A stretch of DNA of 48,970 nucleotides, taken from positions 1 to 48,970 of the forward strand of contig MIBW01000094.1 of assembly GCA_001829625.1 (NCBI GenBank), given 5' to 3'. Made by a program: the position numbers and the translations under genes. A model generated the notes under the pieces. The model searched no databases. It saw nothing but the letters and a program-made list of their open reading frames with translations, and was not told the origin of the DNA. The stretch is from Sulfurimonas sp. GWF2_37_8. Lineage in GTDB: Bacteria; Campylobacterota; Campylobacteria; Campylobacterales; Sulfurimonadaceae. Of this stretch, positions 41,402 through 48,970 are shown piece by piece. Within the stretch, counting starts at the first letter, position 1, and each line of letters begins with the position of its first letter.

Positions 41402-42707
41402 TATCCACGGTTGCCGTCAAAATATTACCGATAAGTTCCGTCACTTTTGCTTTGTAGATAAGACCAAAACGCAGCTCTTCTTCGCCTGTATGGTCATTGA
41501 CATAAATCTCACCGTCTATATCTGGCGCCCAGAGAAGTTTTCGCGCACTCAGGAGATATTCATGTTCATCACTCTCACTATCTATGACAAGCTCTATTGC
41601 ATTGCCTACTTCAGTTTCAAGAGACTTTTGCGCACATGCAGCAGCGATAGCACCTAAAATCTTTGCGCGTTTTTCGATGAGTTTTGCAGAGATTTTGTCA
41701 CTCATGTCATAAGCTGGTGTCGTCTCTTCATCAGAATAAGAGAAAACATTGATGCGGTCAAAACCAAAAGATGCGGCAAACTCACACATTTCATCAAACA
41801 TCTCTTGCGTTTCATTTGGATGCCCGACAATAAAACTTGTTCGCACAAAAGAGTTTGGAAGTGCGCGCATAAAGTTTAGAAGTTCGAGTGTTTTTTCTTT
41901 CCCAAAACCGCGTTTCATCAAACGCAGCATATCATCATTTATGTGTTGAATAGGCATGTCAAAATAGTTGTGAAAGATGGTGCTTTTTGCGATGTTTTTG
42001 AGCAGTGCCATACTCGTTGTAGATGGATAAAGATAAAGGATTCTAGCAGATTTCACACCTTCTATGGGTTCGATACGCTGGATAAGCAGACTGAGACCAT
42101 CTTTGATATTTTGGTCACGAAGATACGAAGAGCTGTCCTGAGAGACAAAACTAAAGTCATAATAACCTTTTGCCACAAGCCCTTCAACCTCTTTAGCTAC
42201 AGAATCAAGAGTTCTGGAATTGAGTTTGCCTTTAAATGAAGGAATAGCGCAAAAGCTGCAAGTCTGGTTGCACCCTTCTGAGAGTTTAATATAAGCGTGA
42301 TAGGAAGAACCCGTCACAACTCTCTCTGCTCCGTCGATCAGATAGACCTGCTCAGAAAAGCGGCTCTTTTTTTCGGCAAGAAGTTCGTCGATATGGTCAT
42401 AATCACCCACGCCCGTAAAGATATCCACTTCAGGCATATCAGCGGCGAGTTCTTCTTTATAGCGTTCGCTCAAACAGCCTGCCATAACCAAAAGAGAGTC
42501 CTCTTTTCTTGCTTCGTGAAGATTTAAGATGGTATTGATGGACTCTTGTTTTGCTGCGTCGATAAAACCACAAGTATTTACGATGATAACATCTGCGTTT
42601 TGGCTATCGTCTGTGAGTTCAAAGTTTTTAAGTTTTCCCATCATTACTTCGGTATCGACAAGATTTTTCGTACAACCAAGGGATACTATATGGAGTTTAT
42701 TGTTCAT
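41394..42707 (-). CDS. rimO: Ribosomal protein S12 methylthiotransferase
   Basis: VSLGCTKNLVDTEVMMG, LSEGCNQTCSFCAIPSFKGKLNSR. Confidence 0.97.
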   Translation of the reverse strand: MNNKLHIVSLGCTKNLVDTEVMMGKLKNFELTDDSQNADVIIVNTCGFIDAAKQESINTILNLHEARKEDSLLVMAGCLSERYKEELAADMPEVDIFTGVGDYDHIDELLAEKKSRFSEQVYLIDGAERVVTGSSYHAYIKLSEGCNQTCSFCAIPSFKGKLNSRTLDSVAKEVEGLVAKGYYDFSFVSQDSSSYLRDQNIKDGLSLLIQRIEPIEGVKSARILYLYPSTTSMALLKNIAKSTIFHNYFDMPIQHINDDMLRLMKRGFGKEKTLELLNFMRALPNSFVRTSFIVGHPNETQEMFDEMCEFAASFGFDRINVFSYSDEETTPAYDMSDKISAKLIEKRAKILGAIAAACAQKSLETEVGNAIELVIDSESDEHEYLLSARKLLWAPDIDGEIYVNDHTGEEELRFGLIYKAKVTELIGNILTATVDNA

Positions 42708-42816
42708 ATGTGCTACTTTATATAGGTGAAATTGAAATGATATTATATCTAATTCTATACCGAAGGACTAAGTTTTTATCTCTAGGTATCAGGGAATTAT
42801 AAGCTATAATTGCACC

Positions 42817-43965
42817 ATGAAAATATATGATGTTTTAATACTTGGAGCAGGTGCAAGCGGACTTATGTGTGCGGCGCATTTGGATAAAAGATTGCATGTT
42901 GCCATAGTTGAGGGCAATGAAAAAGTTGCCAAAAAACTGAAAATATCCGGTGGTGGCAAATGTAATATAGCAAATGTGCAGGTAAGCGAAGCAAACTTTG
43001 ATGGTGATAGTGAGCTTGTCGGATACGCCCTGAGTGTTTTTTCGAAAGAAGATTTACTTGCGTTTTTGGAACAAAACGCAGTCGAACCTGAGATACGAAA
43101 AGAGCGTTATTACTTTTGTAAACGCAGTGCAGATGAGATTATCGATCTTCTAAAAGCCAAAACGTACCACTGCGAACTTCTGCTAAATGCAGAGATAAAA
43201 AGTGTGAAAAAAAGAGATGAACTTTTTGAACTTCAAATCGCTCATGACACACTTTACGCTAAAAAAGTAGTTGTTGCAACGGGCGGCAAAAGTTATAAAA
43301 GTATAGGTGCAAGCGAAATAGGTCTGGATATCGCAAAAAGTTTTGGCTTAAAAGTCAAAGAGTTTTCTCCGGCACTTGTGGGTATGACGCTTCAAAAAGA
43401 GCAGTTTTGGATGAAAGAGTTGAGTGGACTTAGCTGTTACGTGCAGATAACAGTGGCTGAAAAGGTACTTAAAGAAGAGATGCTTTTTGCACATAAAGGC
43501 ATCAGTGGACCTGTCGTTTTATCCGCTTCGCTTTATTGGCAAAAAGGCAACATGAGCATCGATTTCTTGCCACAGCAAAATATCTTCAAACTCATAGAAG
43601 GAAATAAAAAATTTCTCAGTTCAGCCATACCTTTACCCAAACGCCTCTCAAAAGAGTTGCTCAAAGCTTTGGATATAGAAGATATAGAATGCAAAAAACT
43701 AACTAAAACTGCTTTAGAAAAACTCAGCAAAATCCATGATTATAGTTTTTCTCCGGCTGGAAATTTTGGTTTTACAAAAGCAGAAGCAAGCCGTGGAGGC
43801 GTGCTCTCTCATGAGCTCAACCGTTATACGCTTGAAGCACTTGATGTTTCAAATCTCTACTTTATAGGTGAAGTTGTTGATGTGACAGGAGAGCTCGGCG
43901 GATATAACTTTCAGTGGGCATTTAGCAGCGCAGTAGTGTGTGCAAATGCTCTTTCTTTGGAATAA
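42817..43965 (+). CDS. NAD(P)/FAD-dependent oxidoreductase (YhiN/HI0933-like)
   Basis: LILGAGASGLMCAAHL, KKLKISGGGKCNIAN, GEVVDVTGELGGYNFQWAFSSA. Confidence 0.93.
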   Translation: MKIYDVLILGAGASGLMCAAHLDKRLHVAIVEGNEKVAKKLKISGGGKCNIANVQVSEANFDGDSELVGYALSVFSKEDLLAFLEQNAVEPEIRKERYYFCKRSADEIIDLLKAKTYHCELLLNAEIKSVKKRDELFELQIAHDTLYAKKVVVATGGKSYKSIGASEIGLDIAKSFGLKVKEFSPALVGMTLQKEQFWMKELSGLSCYVQITVAEKVLKEEMLFAHKGISGPVVLSASLYWQKGNMSIDFLPQQNIFKLIEGNKKFLSSAIPLPKRLSKELLKALDIEDIECKKLTKTALEKLSKIHDYSFSPAGNFGFTKAEASRGGVLSHELNRYTLEALDVSNLYFIGEVVDVTGELGGYNFQWAFSSAVVCANALSLE

Positions 43966-44046
43966 TTGACTTTTCACAATCTAAGTTTATTTCCAATATA
44001 AGGTATTGTAAAATGTGGAAATGCACTTTTAAAGGTGAATGGTCAT

Positions 44047-44328
44047 TTAAACCGTAGCTTGAAGTTTTACACCAAATGAATTGAGAACTTTCATAACTGT
44101 TTCAAACTTCGGTTTAGAACCCTTGGCAAAAGTTTTATACAAACTCTCACGACCAAGCCCAGTATCTTTTGCAATCTGCGTCGTACCTTTTGCTTTTGCA
44201 ATGTTACCTATGGCTAGTAAAAGTTCATCCATATCGCCATCACTTAAAACTTGTGAAAGATATTCAGCAATCATCTCTTTTGAATCTAAGTAATGTGCTA
44301 CATCAAATGTTGTTAGATTTTTATTCAT
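44047..44328 (-). CDS. Addiction-module antidote protein (HigA-like HTH, TIGR02684-type)
   Basis: LLLAIGNIAKAKGTTQIAKDTGLGRESLYKTFAKGSKPKFETVMKVLNSFGVKL. Confidence 0.85.
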   Translation of the reverse strand: MNKNLTTFDVAHYLDSKEMIAEYLSQVLSDGDMDELLLAIGNIAKAKGTTQIAKDTGLGRESLYKTFAKGSKPKFETVMKVLNSFGVKLQATV

Positions 44329-44496
44329 GGAAATACTCCTTCGCCATATTTTTAGTTTTTAAAATGCAAAGAAAGCTGTTCCTTAAAAAGACTTATAACG
44401 AGCTATCTCTAAAGCACAAGGCAAGCCATCGATTATTTCTTGGTTATTTTTATATAATACATTAATTAAGTTACATTTAATTTCTCAGGAGAGAGT

Positions 44497-45270
44497 ATGG
44501 AAATTTTTATTATTTCGTTTGTTGCGTTGATGGCTTCGTTTTTAACTCTGTTTTCAGGCTTTGGTCTTGGTACTTTGCTTATGCCCTTTGTGGCTATTTT
44601 TCTACCCATTGATGTAGCTATAGCCATGACCGCCATTGTTCATTTTGCGAACAACATTTTTAAAGTCGGCTTGCTCGGCAAAGAAGCTAACAAGATGGTG
44701 CTCATAAAATTTGGAATTCCTGCAGTTATATTTGCCTTTATTGGAGCGCTATTTTTAGAGTATTTAATGCGTGCATCTTTTGTTTTTACATACGAATTAT
44801 TTGGACTAAGTGCAACAATTGTGCCTATTAAATTTGTAGTAGGAATCGTCATTGTTGTATTTGTGATTTTGGAACTTTTGCCAAAATTTGCCTCAATGAG
44901 TGTAGATACAAAATATCTTCCGCTTGGAGGAGCGATAAGTGGCTTTTTTGGTGGTTTATCTGGGCATCAGGGAGCATTTAGAAGTATGTTTTTAATTAAA
45001 ATCGGTTTGAGCAAAGAAGCTTTTGTTGCAAGTGGCGTAATGGTCGCGGTCATGGTTGACTCAAGCAGACTTTTAGTCTATGGCAGCACCATAGGCTCAA
45101 ATGCTGTTTCGATTGACTGGATAGTCGTTCTCAGTGCCACAATAAGTGCTTTCGTTGGCTCTTATTTTGGGGCGAAAATATTAAAAAAGATTACAATAGA
45201 GTTTATTCGATACATCATTTCAGGCTTATTGCTGTTGATTGGTGTATTGATGATGGGAGGGATTTTATAA
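44497..45270 (+). CDS. Sulfite exporter TauE/SafE (TSUP) family permease
   Basis: Multiple TM segments, GAISGFFGGLSGHQGAFRSMFL. Confidence 0.88.
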   Translation: MEIFIISFVALMASFLTLFSGFGLGTLLMPFVAIFLPIDVAIAMTAIVHFANNIFKVGLLGKEANKMVLIKFGIPAVIFAFIGALFLEYLMRASFVFTYELFGLSATIVPIKFVVGIVIVVFVILELLPKFASMSVDTKYLPLGGAISGFFGGLSGHQGAFRSMFLIKIGLSKEAFVASGVMVAVMVDSSRLLVYGSTIGSNAVSIDWIVVLSATISAFVGSYFGAKILKKITIEFIRYIISGLLLLIGVLMMGGIL

Positions 45271-45713
45271 TGAAACTTGTGGTACTAAGTGTTCTAGTTT
45301 GGATAAATATGTTTGGAGCTTCCTACTCTACTTCATCTGAGTGGCTTATGAACATCAAAGAAGATAAGGCAAAATTTCAAGAAATTCAAAAACAATTTCG
45401 TGGTTTTGATACAGTAATGATGGAAGTTGGATATAGATATGAAGCTACAAAAAAAGCTATTGACAAGAGCGAATACGATTTGGCAATGTACCATTGGAAC
45501 AAAATTAAAACAGCCATTGATAATGGCACCGTGAGAAGACCCGCACGTAAAGAATCAGCAGATGATTTTTTTCTTAAAAGTGTATATTCAGAATTTTCAG
45601 ATGTTCTCAATAGCAGAGATAAAACGAAAATCAATACTGCTTTTGATACTATAAAAAATGTTTGCAATGGTTGTCACGTAAATCAAAAAGTCGGTTTTAT
45701 TGTTATTGAATAA
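45270..45713 (+). CDS. Putative exported c-type-haem protein
   Basis: Signal peptide, helical body, C-terminal CNGCH (CxxCH) motif. Confidence 0.65.
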   Translation: MKLVVLSVLVWINMFGASYSTSSEWLMNIKEDKAKFQEIQKQFRGFDTVMMEVGYRYEATKKAIDKSEYDLAMYHWNKIKTAIDNGTVRRPARKESADDFFLKSVYSEFSDVLNSRDKTKINTAFDTIKNVCNGCHVNQKVGFIVIE

Positions 45714-45725
45714 AAAGAAGATGAA

Positions 45726-45782
45726 ATGGATAGTTGGTTAAATTTTGCAAATACATACACACTTGGACAAGTTGCAGGATAA
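45726..45782 (+). pseudogene. Possible 5' stub of a truncated gene (MDSWLNFANTYTLGQVAG*)
   Basis: 18-codon ORF following the CxxCH protein gene, ending just before IS debris. Confidence 0.25.
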
Positions 45783-45825
45783 AAAAGTATTCTTAAGAGA
45801 TTGTAGTACAGGTGTACAAGTAAAT

Positions 45826-45951
45826 TTATGATTTTGCCATTAATTTTCGCATAGATTCCCCCTTTAATTCAATTTGATGTGCAGAGTGAATGAGTCTGTC
45901 AATCATAGCATCTGCAATAGTTTTATTTCCCAAATAGGCATGTGCCCTGAG
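45826..45951 (-). mobile_element. IS21-family IstB helper ATPase, C-terminal remnant
   Basis: Reverse strand reads ...RAHAYLGNKTIADAMIDRLIHSAHQIELKGESMRKLMAKS*; typical IstB C-terminus, no 5' part. Confidence 0.75.
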
Positions 45952-46027
45952 AGCGTAGCGATGAAATACCCGTAGGGTACCTTCTCTAATGGGAAGCTGA
46001 GCTGTATTAGACTTTTTTCATAATCCA

Positions 46028-46172
46028 TTAAACGACTTTAAATCCACAATCAAAATTTATCAAAGCACAAATTAGGTTCAAGTGTAAACCGAATCGTTTT
46101 CGTCGATTACGATATTTTTCTCTGGAATATCACTGTTGCTATGTTACGCAGTTTAGGAAATGTGAGCAAGAG
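46028..46172 (-). mobile_element. IS5-like transposase C-terminal remnant, frameshifted
   Basis: Reverse strand reads LLTFPKLRNIATVIFQRK in one frame and SREKYRNRRKRFGLHLNLICALINFD in another; KYRNRRKRFGL is typical of IS5-type C-termini. Confidence 0.65.
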
Positions 46173-46229
46173 TAAGGAATCATTTGGGGATACGGACATA
46201 TTTGACAATTACATGTTATTATACAAGTT

Positions 46230-47132
46230 ATGAAAAATTACACAAATTTATTTGAACCATTAAACTTGATTTATTACGAATATGATGTGAGTGTAAATAC
46301 GCTTTATATTGATATGGAGCAACCAAGTTCTTACTATAGTATGGAGCTTGTAAGTATTACAAACCTTTTGCAAAACAAGGGTATAAAATATCAAATCGAT
46401 ATGAAAAAAAATGTTGTTCTCACTTCTGATACCTCTTTGTTTTCAAGCATCAAACGTTTTATACATTCAATTTATAGTGATATGAAATATAAAAATAAAA
46501 ACATTTATATTTTGAGTGATAAAAAAGTCAAGTATGCAAAAAATCTGCCAATGTTTGAGATAAAACCTCTTTATAAAAAAATAGACTTTGCATCCTATGA
46601 CGCACTTATTTTTACGTCAAAAAATGCACTTTATGCTATCAATGAGCTAGATGTAGAGTGGAAAAACAAACCTGCTTATGCGATCTCTACCCAAACAGCA
46701 AAAATAGTGAAGAGCCTCAAGGGAAATCTTCGTTTTGTAGGCAAAAGTAACCACGGAAATAGTTTTGCACATGAACTTATACCTCTGTTGCAAGGTAAAA
46801 AAGTGCTCTATCTTGGAGCTAAGGAAATTGTGTCGGATTTGATAAAAATACTCAATGAAAACGCAGTAATATGTGATGTAGAAGCAATCTATGAGACGGT
46901 TTGTAAAAATTACAGAGAAAAAATAGTGTTGCCAAAAAATGCAACTATTATATTTTCTTCTCCTTCGACAATTAAATGTTTTTTGCAAAATTCGCAGTGG
47001 GATGAGAGTTATAAAGCTGTCGCTATCGGGGAAACAACTGCCAAAAGATTCCCCTCTTATATTAGCGCTCATGTTGCACAAACAACATCGCTTGAGTCTT
47101 GTGTGCGTAAAGCTCTGGAGATAAATAGGTGA
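46230..47132 (+). CDS. hemD: Uroporphyrinogen-III synthase with about 85-aa N-terminal extension
   Basis: C-terminal ~215 aa HemD-like (IYILSDKKVKYAKNLPMFEIKPLY...FTSKNALYAI...IFSSPSTIKCFL...AIGETTAKRF). Confidence 0.75.
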   Translation: MKNYTNLFEPLNLIYYEYDVSVNTLYIDMEQPSSYYSMELVSITNLLQNKGIKYQIDMKKNVVLTSDTSLFSSIKRFIHSIYSDMKYKNKNIYILSDKKVKYAKNLPMFEIKPLYKKIDFASYDALIFTSKNALYAINELDVEWKNKPAYAISTQTAKIVKSLKGNLRFVGKSNHGNSFAHELIPLLQGKKVLYLGAKEIVSDLIKILNENAVICDVEAIYETVCKNYREKIVLPKNATIIFSSPSTIKCFLQNSQWDESYKAVAIGETTAKRFPSYISAHVAQTTSLESCVRKALEINR

Positions 47133-47151
47133 GATTTTGATATCTGAGTAG

Positions 47152-47226
47152 TGGTGGTCACGAACAGATTCGAACTGTTGACCACTTCCTTGTCGAGGAA
47201 GCACTCTACCACTGAGTTACGCGACC
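47152..47226 (-). tRNA. tRNA-Val (anticodon GAC), CCA encoded
   Basis: Reverse strand: GGTCGCG-TA-ACTC-AGTGGTA-GAGT-G-CTTCC-TCGACAA-GGAAG-TGGTC-AACAG-TTCGAAT-CTGTT-CGTGACC-A-CCA; all four stems pair; anticodon loop has C33. Confidence 0.9.
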
Positions 47227-47389
47227 GGTAAATAAAAGAAGAATTCTACCAAAAAAAACTTAAACGAATTTTTGTTCCTTTATTTGAGAAATAGCTCCAT
47301 ATTTTTATATATAATTTAGGTGTACTAAGTGTATAATTCCAACATTAAATACTTTTTTTGAGCATTTAAAAAGCACCACAAGGCGAACT

Positions 47390-48970
47390 ATGAATTTAAC
47401 TGATTTTGAAGAGTTAGGATTAAAAAATGTTGGAAAGGTTTATCATAATCTTGATTATGATGCGTTGATTCAGCATGAGCTTAATAATGGTGAATGTGCC
47501 CTTACAAACAAGGGTGCAACAACTGTTGACACGGGTATTTTTACGGGGCGTAGCCCAAAAGACAAGTATTTTGTTGATCGTGATCCATCAAACAAATATA
47601 TAGCTTGGGGTGATGTAAATCAAAAAGTAGATGCTAAAATCTTTCAAGAACTCTTACTTGTAGCGCAGGAACAACTTTCTAATAAAGATCTCTATATTAC
47701 AGACGTTTTTTGTGGCTCAAGTGTAGCTTCAAAAAAATCTGTACGTTTTGTGTCAGAAATAGCATGGCAGTCACATTTTGTAAAAAATATGTTTATCCGT
47801 CCTACAGACGTTGAGCTAGAAGTTTTCAAGTCTGATTTTACGGTATTAAATGCTTGCAAAGCAGTCAATACAAAATGGAAAGAACATGGACTTCATTCTG
47901 AAGTTTTTGTACTTTTTGATGTTGAAAATAATATGGCGATTATCGGTGGTACATGGTACGGTGGTGAGATGAAAAAAGGGATTTTTTCAATGATGAACTA
48001 CTGGTTGCCGCTTGAGGGCAAGTTGCCTATGCACTGTTCTGCAAATGTTGGCAAAGAAGGTGATACAGCGCTTTTCTTTGGTTTGAGTGGAACAGGAAAA
48101 ACTACACTCTCTACAGATCCACATCGCGCTCTTATCGGTGATGATGAGCATGGCTGGGATGAGCATGGCGTTTTCAACTTTGAAGGTGGATGCTATGCGA
48201 AGGTTATCAATCTTGATGCAAGCAGTGAGCCTGAGATCTATGGTGCCATCAAAAAAGGGGCGCTTCTTGAAAATGTAGTCATCTCAGAAGATGGAGAAGT
48301 AGCCTATGAAGATGCTTCAAAAACTGAAAATACTCGTGTTTCTTACCCGATAGAACACATAGAAAATCATCAACCAAGTCTGATGGCTGGTCATCCTGAA
48401 AATATCATTTTCCTTACAGCGGATGCGTTTGGTGTATTGCCTCCAGTTTCAAAACTTTCTAAAGAGCAAGCAATGTACTACTTTTTGAGTGGTTATACTG
48501 CAAAAGTGGCTGGAACAGAGCGTGGTATTACTGAGCCGGTTGCAACATTTAGCTCATGTTTTGGTGAAGCTTTTTTGCCTCTTCATCCTACTGTTTATGC
48601 AAAACTTTTAGGCGAAAAGATTGATGGACATAATGTAAATGTTTATCTTGTAAACACTGGCTGGAGTGGTGGCGTTTATGGTGTTGGAAAACGTATGAGT
48701 ATCAAAAACACACGTGCTTGTATCAATGCTATTTTAGATGGAAGCATAAATAACTGTGAGTTTAACACGACAAAAACATTTAGACTTCAGGTGCCAAAAT
48801 CTCTTGGTGAGATAAGTCCATCTGTTCTGAATCCTCGTGATGCGTGGGAGGATAAAGATCTTTTTGACAAGACTAGAGATAAATTAGCAGCGATGTTTAT
48901 AGAAAACTTTAAAAAGTATGAGAATGAAAATAGTGAGTTTAACTACTCAGCAGCAGGACCAAAAGTAGAA
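47390..48970 (+). CDS. pckA: Phosphoenolpyruvate carboxykinase (ATP), 3' end cut by window
   Basis: Open from ATG 47390 to the window edge (527 codons); [56 protein letters not shown]. Not in the ORF track because the stop is outside the window. Confidence 0.96.
   Translation, partial: MNLTDFEELGLKNVGKVYHNLDYDALIQHELNNGECALTNKGATTVDTGIFTGRSPKDKYFVDRDPSNKYIAWGDVNQKVDAKIFQELLLVAQEQLSNKDLYITDVFCGSSVASKKSVRFVSEIAWQSHFVKNMFIRPTDVELEVFKSDFTVLNACKAVNTKWKEHGLHSEVFVLFDVENNMAIIGGTWYGGEMKKGIFSMMNYWLPLEGKLPMHCSANVGKEGDTALFFGLSGTGKTTLSTDPHRALIGDDEHGWDEHGVFNFEGGCYAKVINLDASSEPEIYGAIKKGALLENVVISEDGEVAYEDASKTENTRVSYPIEHIENHQPSLMAGHPENIIFLTADAFGVLPPVSKLSKEQAMYYFLSGYTAKVAGTERGITEPVATFSSCFGEAFLPLHPTVYAKLLGEKIDGHNVNVYLVNTGWSGGVYGVGKRMSIKNTRACINAILDGSINNCEFNTTKTFRLQVPKSLGEISPSVLNPRDAWEDKDLFDKTRDKLAAMFIENFKKYENENSEFNYSAAGPKVE

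Noticed and set aside
46647-47204. 185-aa minus-strand ORF
   Set aside because: Runs antisense through hemD and starts inside the tRNA gene; no family resemblance.
47152-47226. Plus-strand reading as tRNA-Asp (loop TTGTCGA, anticodon GTC, normal U33)
   Set aside because: The T-loop (TTCGAAT), D-loop and encoded CCA are only in the right places on the minus strand.

Overview
The window looks like a chromosomal segment of a Sulfurimonas-like Campylobacterota bacterium; this taxon call is inferred from protein style and gene order. Most of it is housekeeping: metK, ferredoxin, ndk, yceD-rpmF-plsX-fabH, a DEAD-box helicase, rmuC, a TolC/RND metal-efflux operon with sensor kinase and response regulator, feoAB, an ArsRS-like two-component pair, mltF, rsfS-nadD, gap-pgk-tpiA-fabI, nusA, miaB, a Xer recombinase, tilS, rimO, hemD, one tRNA and a 3'-truncated pckA. 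The strongest unexplained signal is a short word, AAACGCAR (reverse complement YTGCGTTT). By eye it occurs about 75-80 times in 49 kb, on both strands about equally and in all codon phases, against roughly 6 expected from base composition. It behaves like a DNA uptake sequence or another genome-wide DNA signal. Other points of interest are a modular hairpin element present in two intergenic regions, a tRNA-Val(GAC) with C instead of U at position 33, a cryptic PilM/N/O-like trio next to the Xer recombinase, and an IS21/IS5 remnant junction next to an orphan antitoxin and a hemD with an unusual N-terminal extension.
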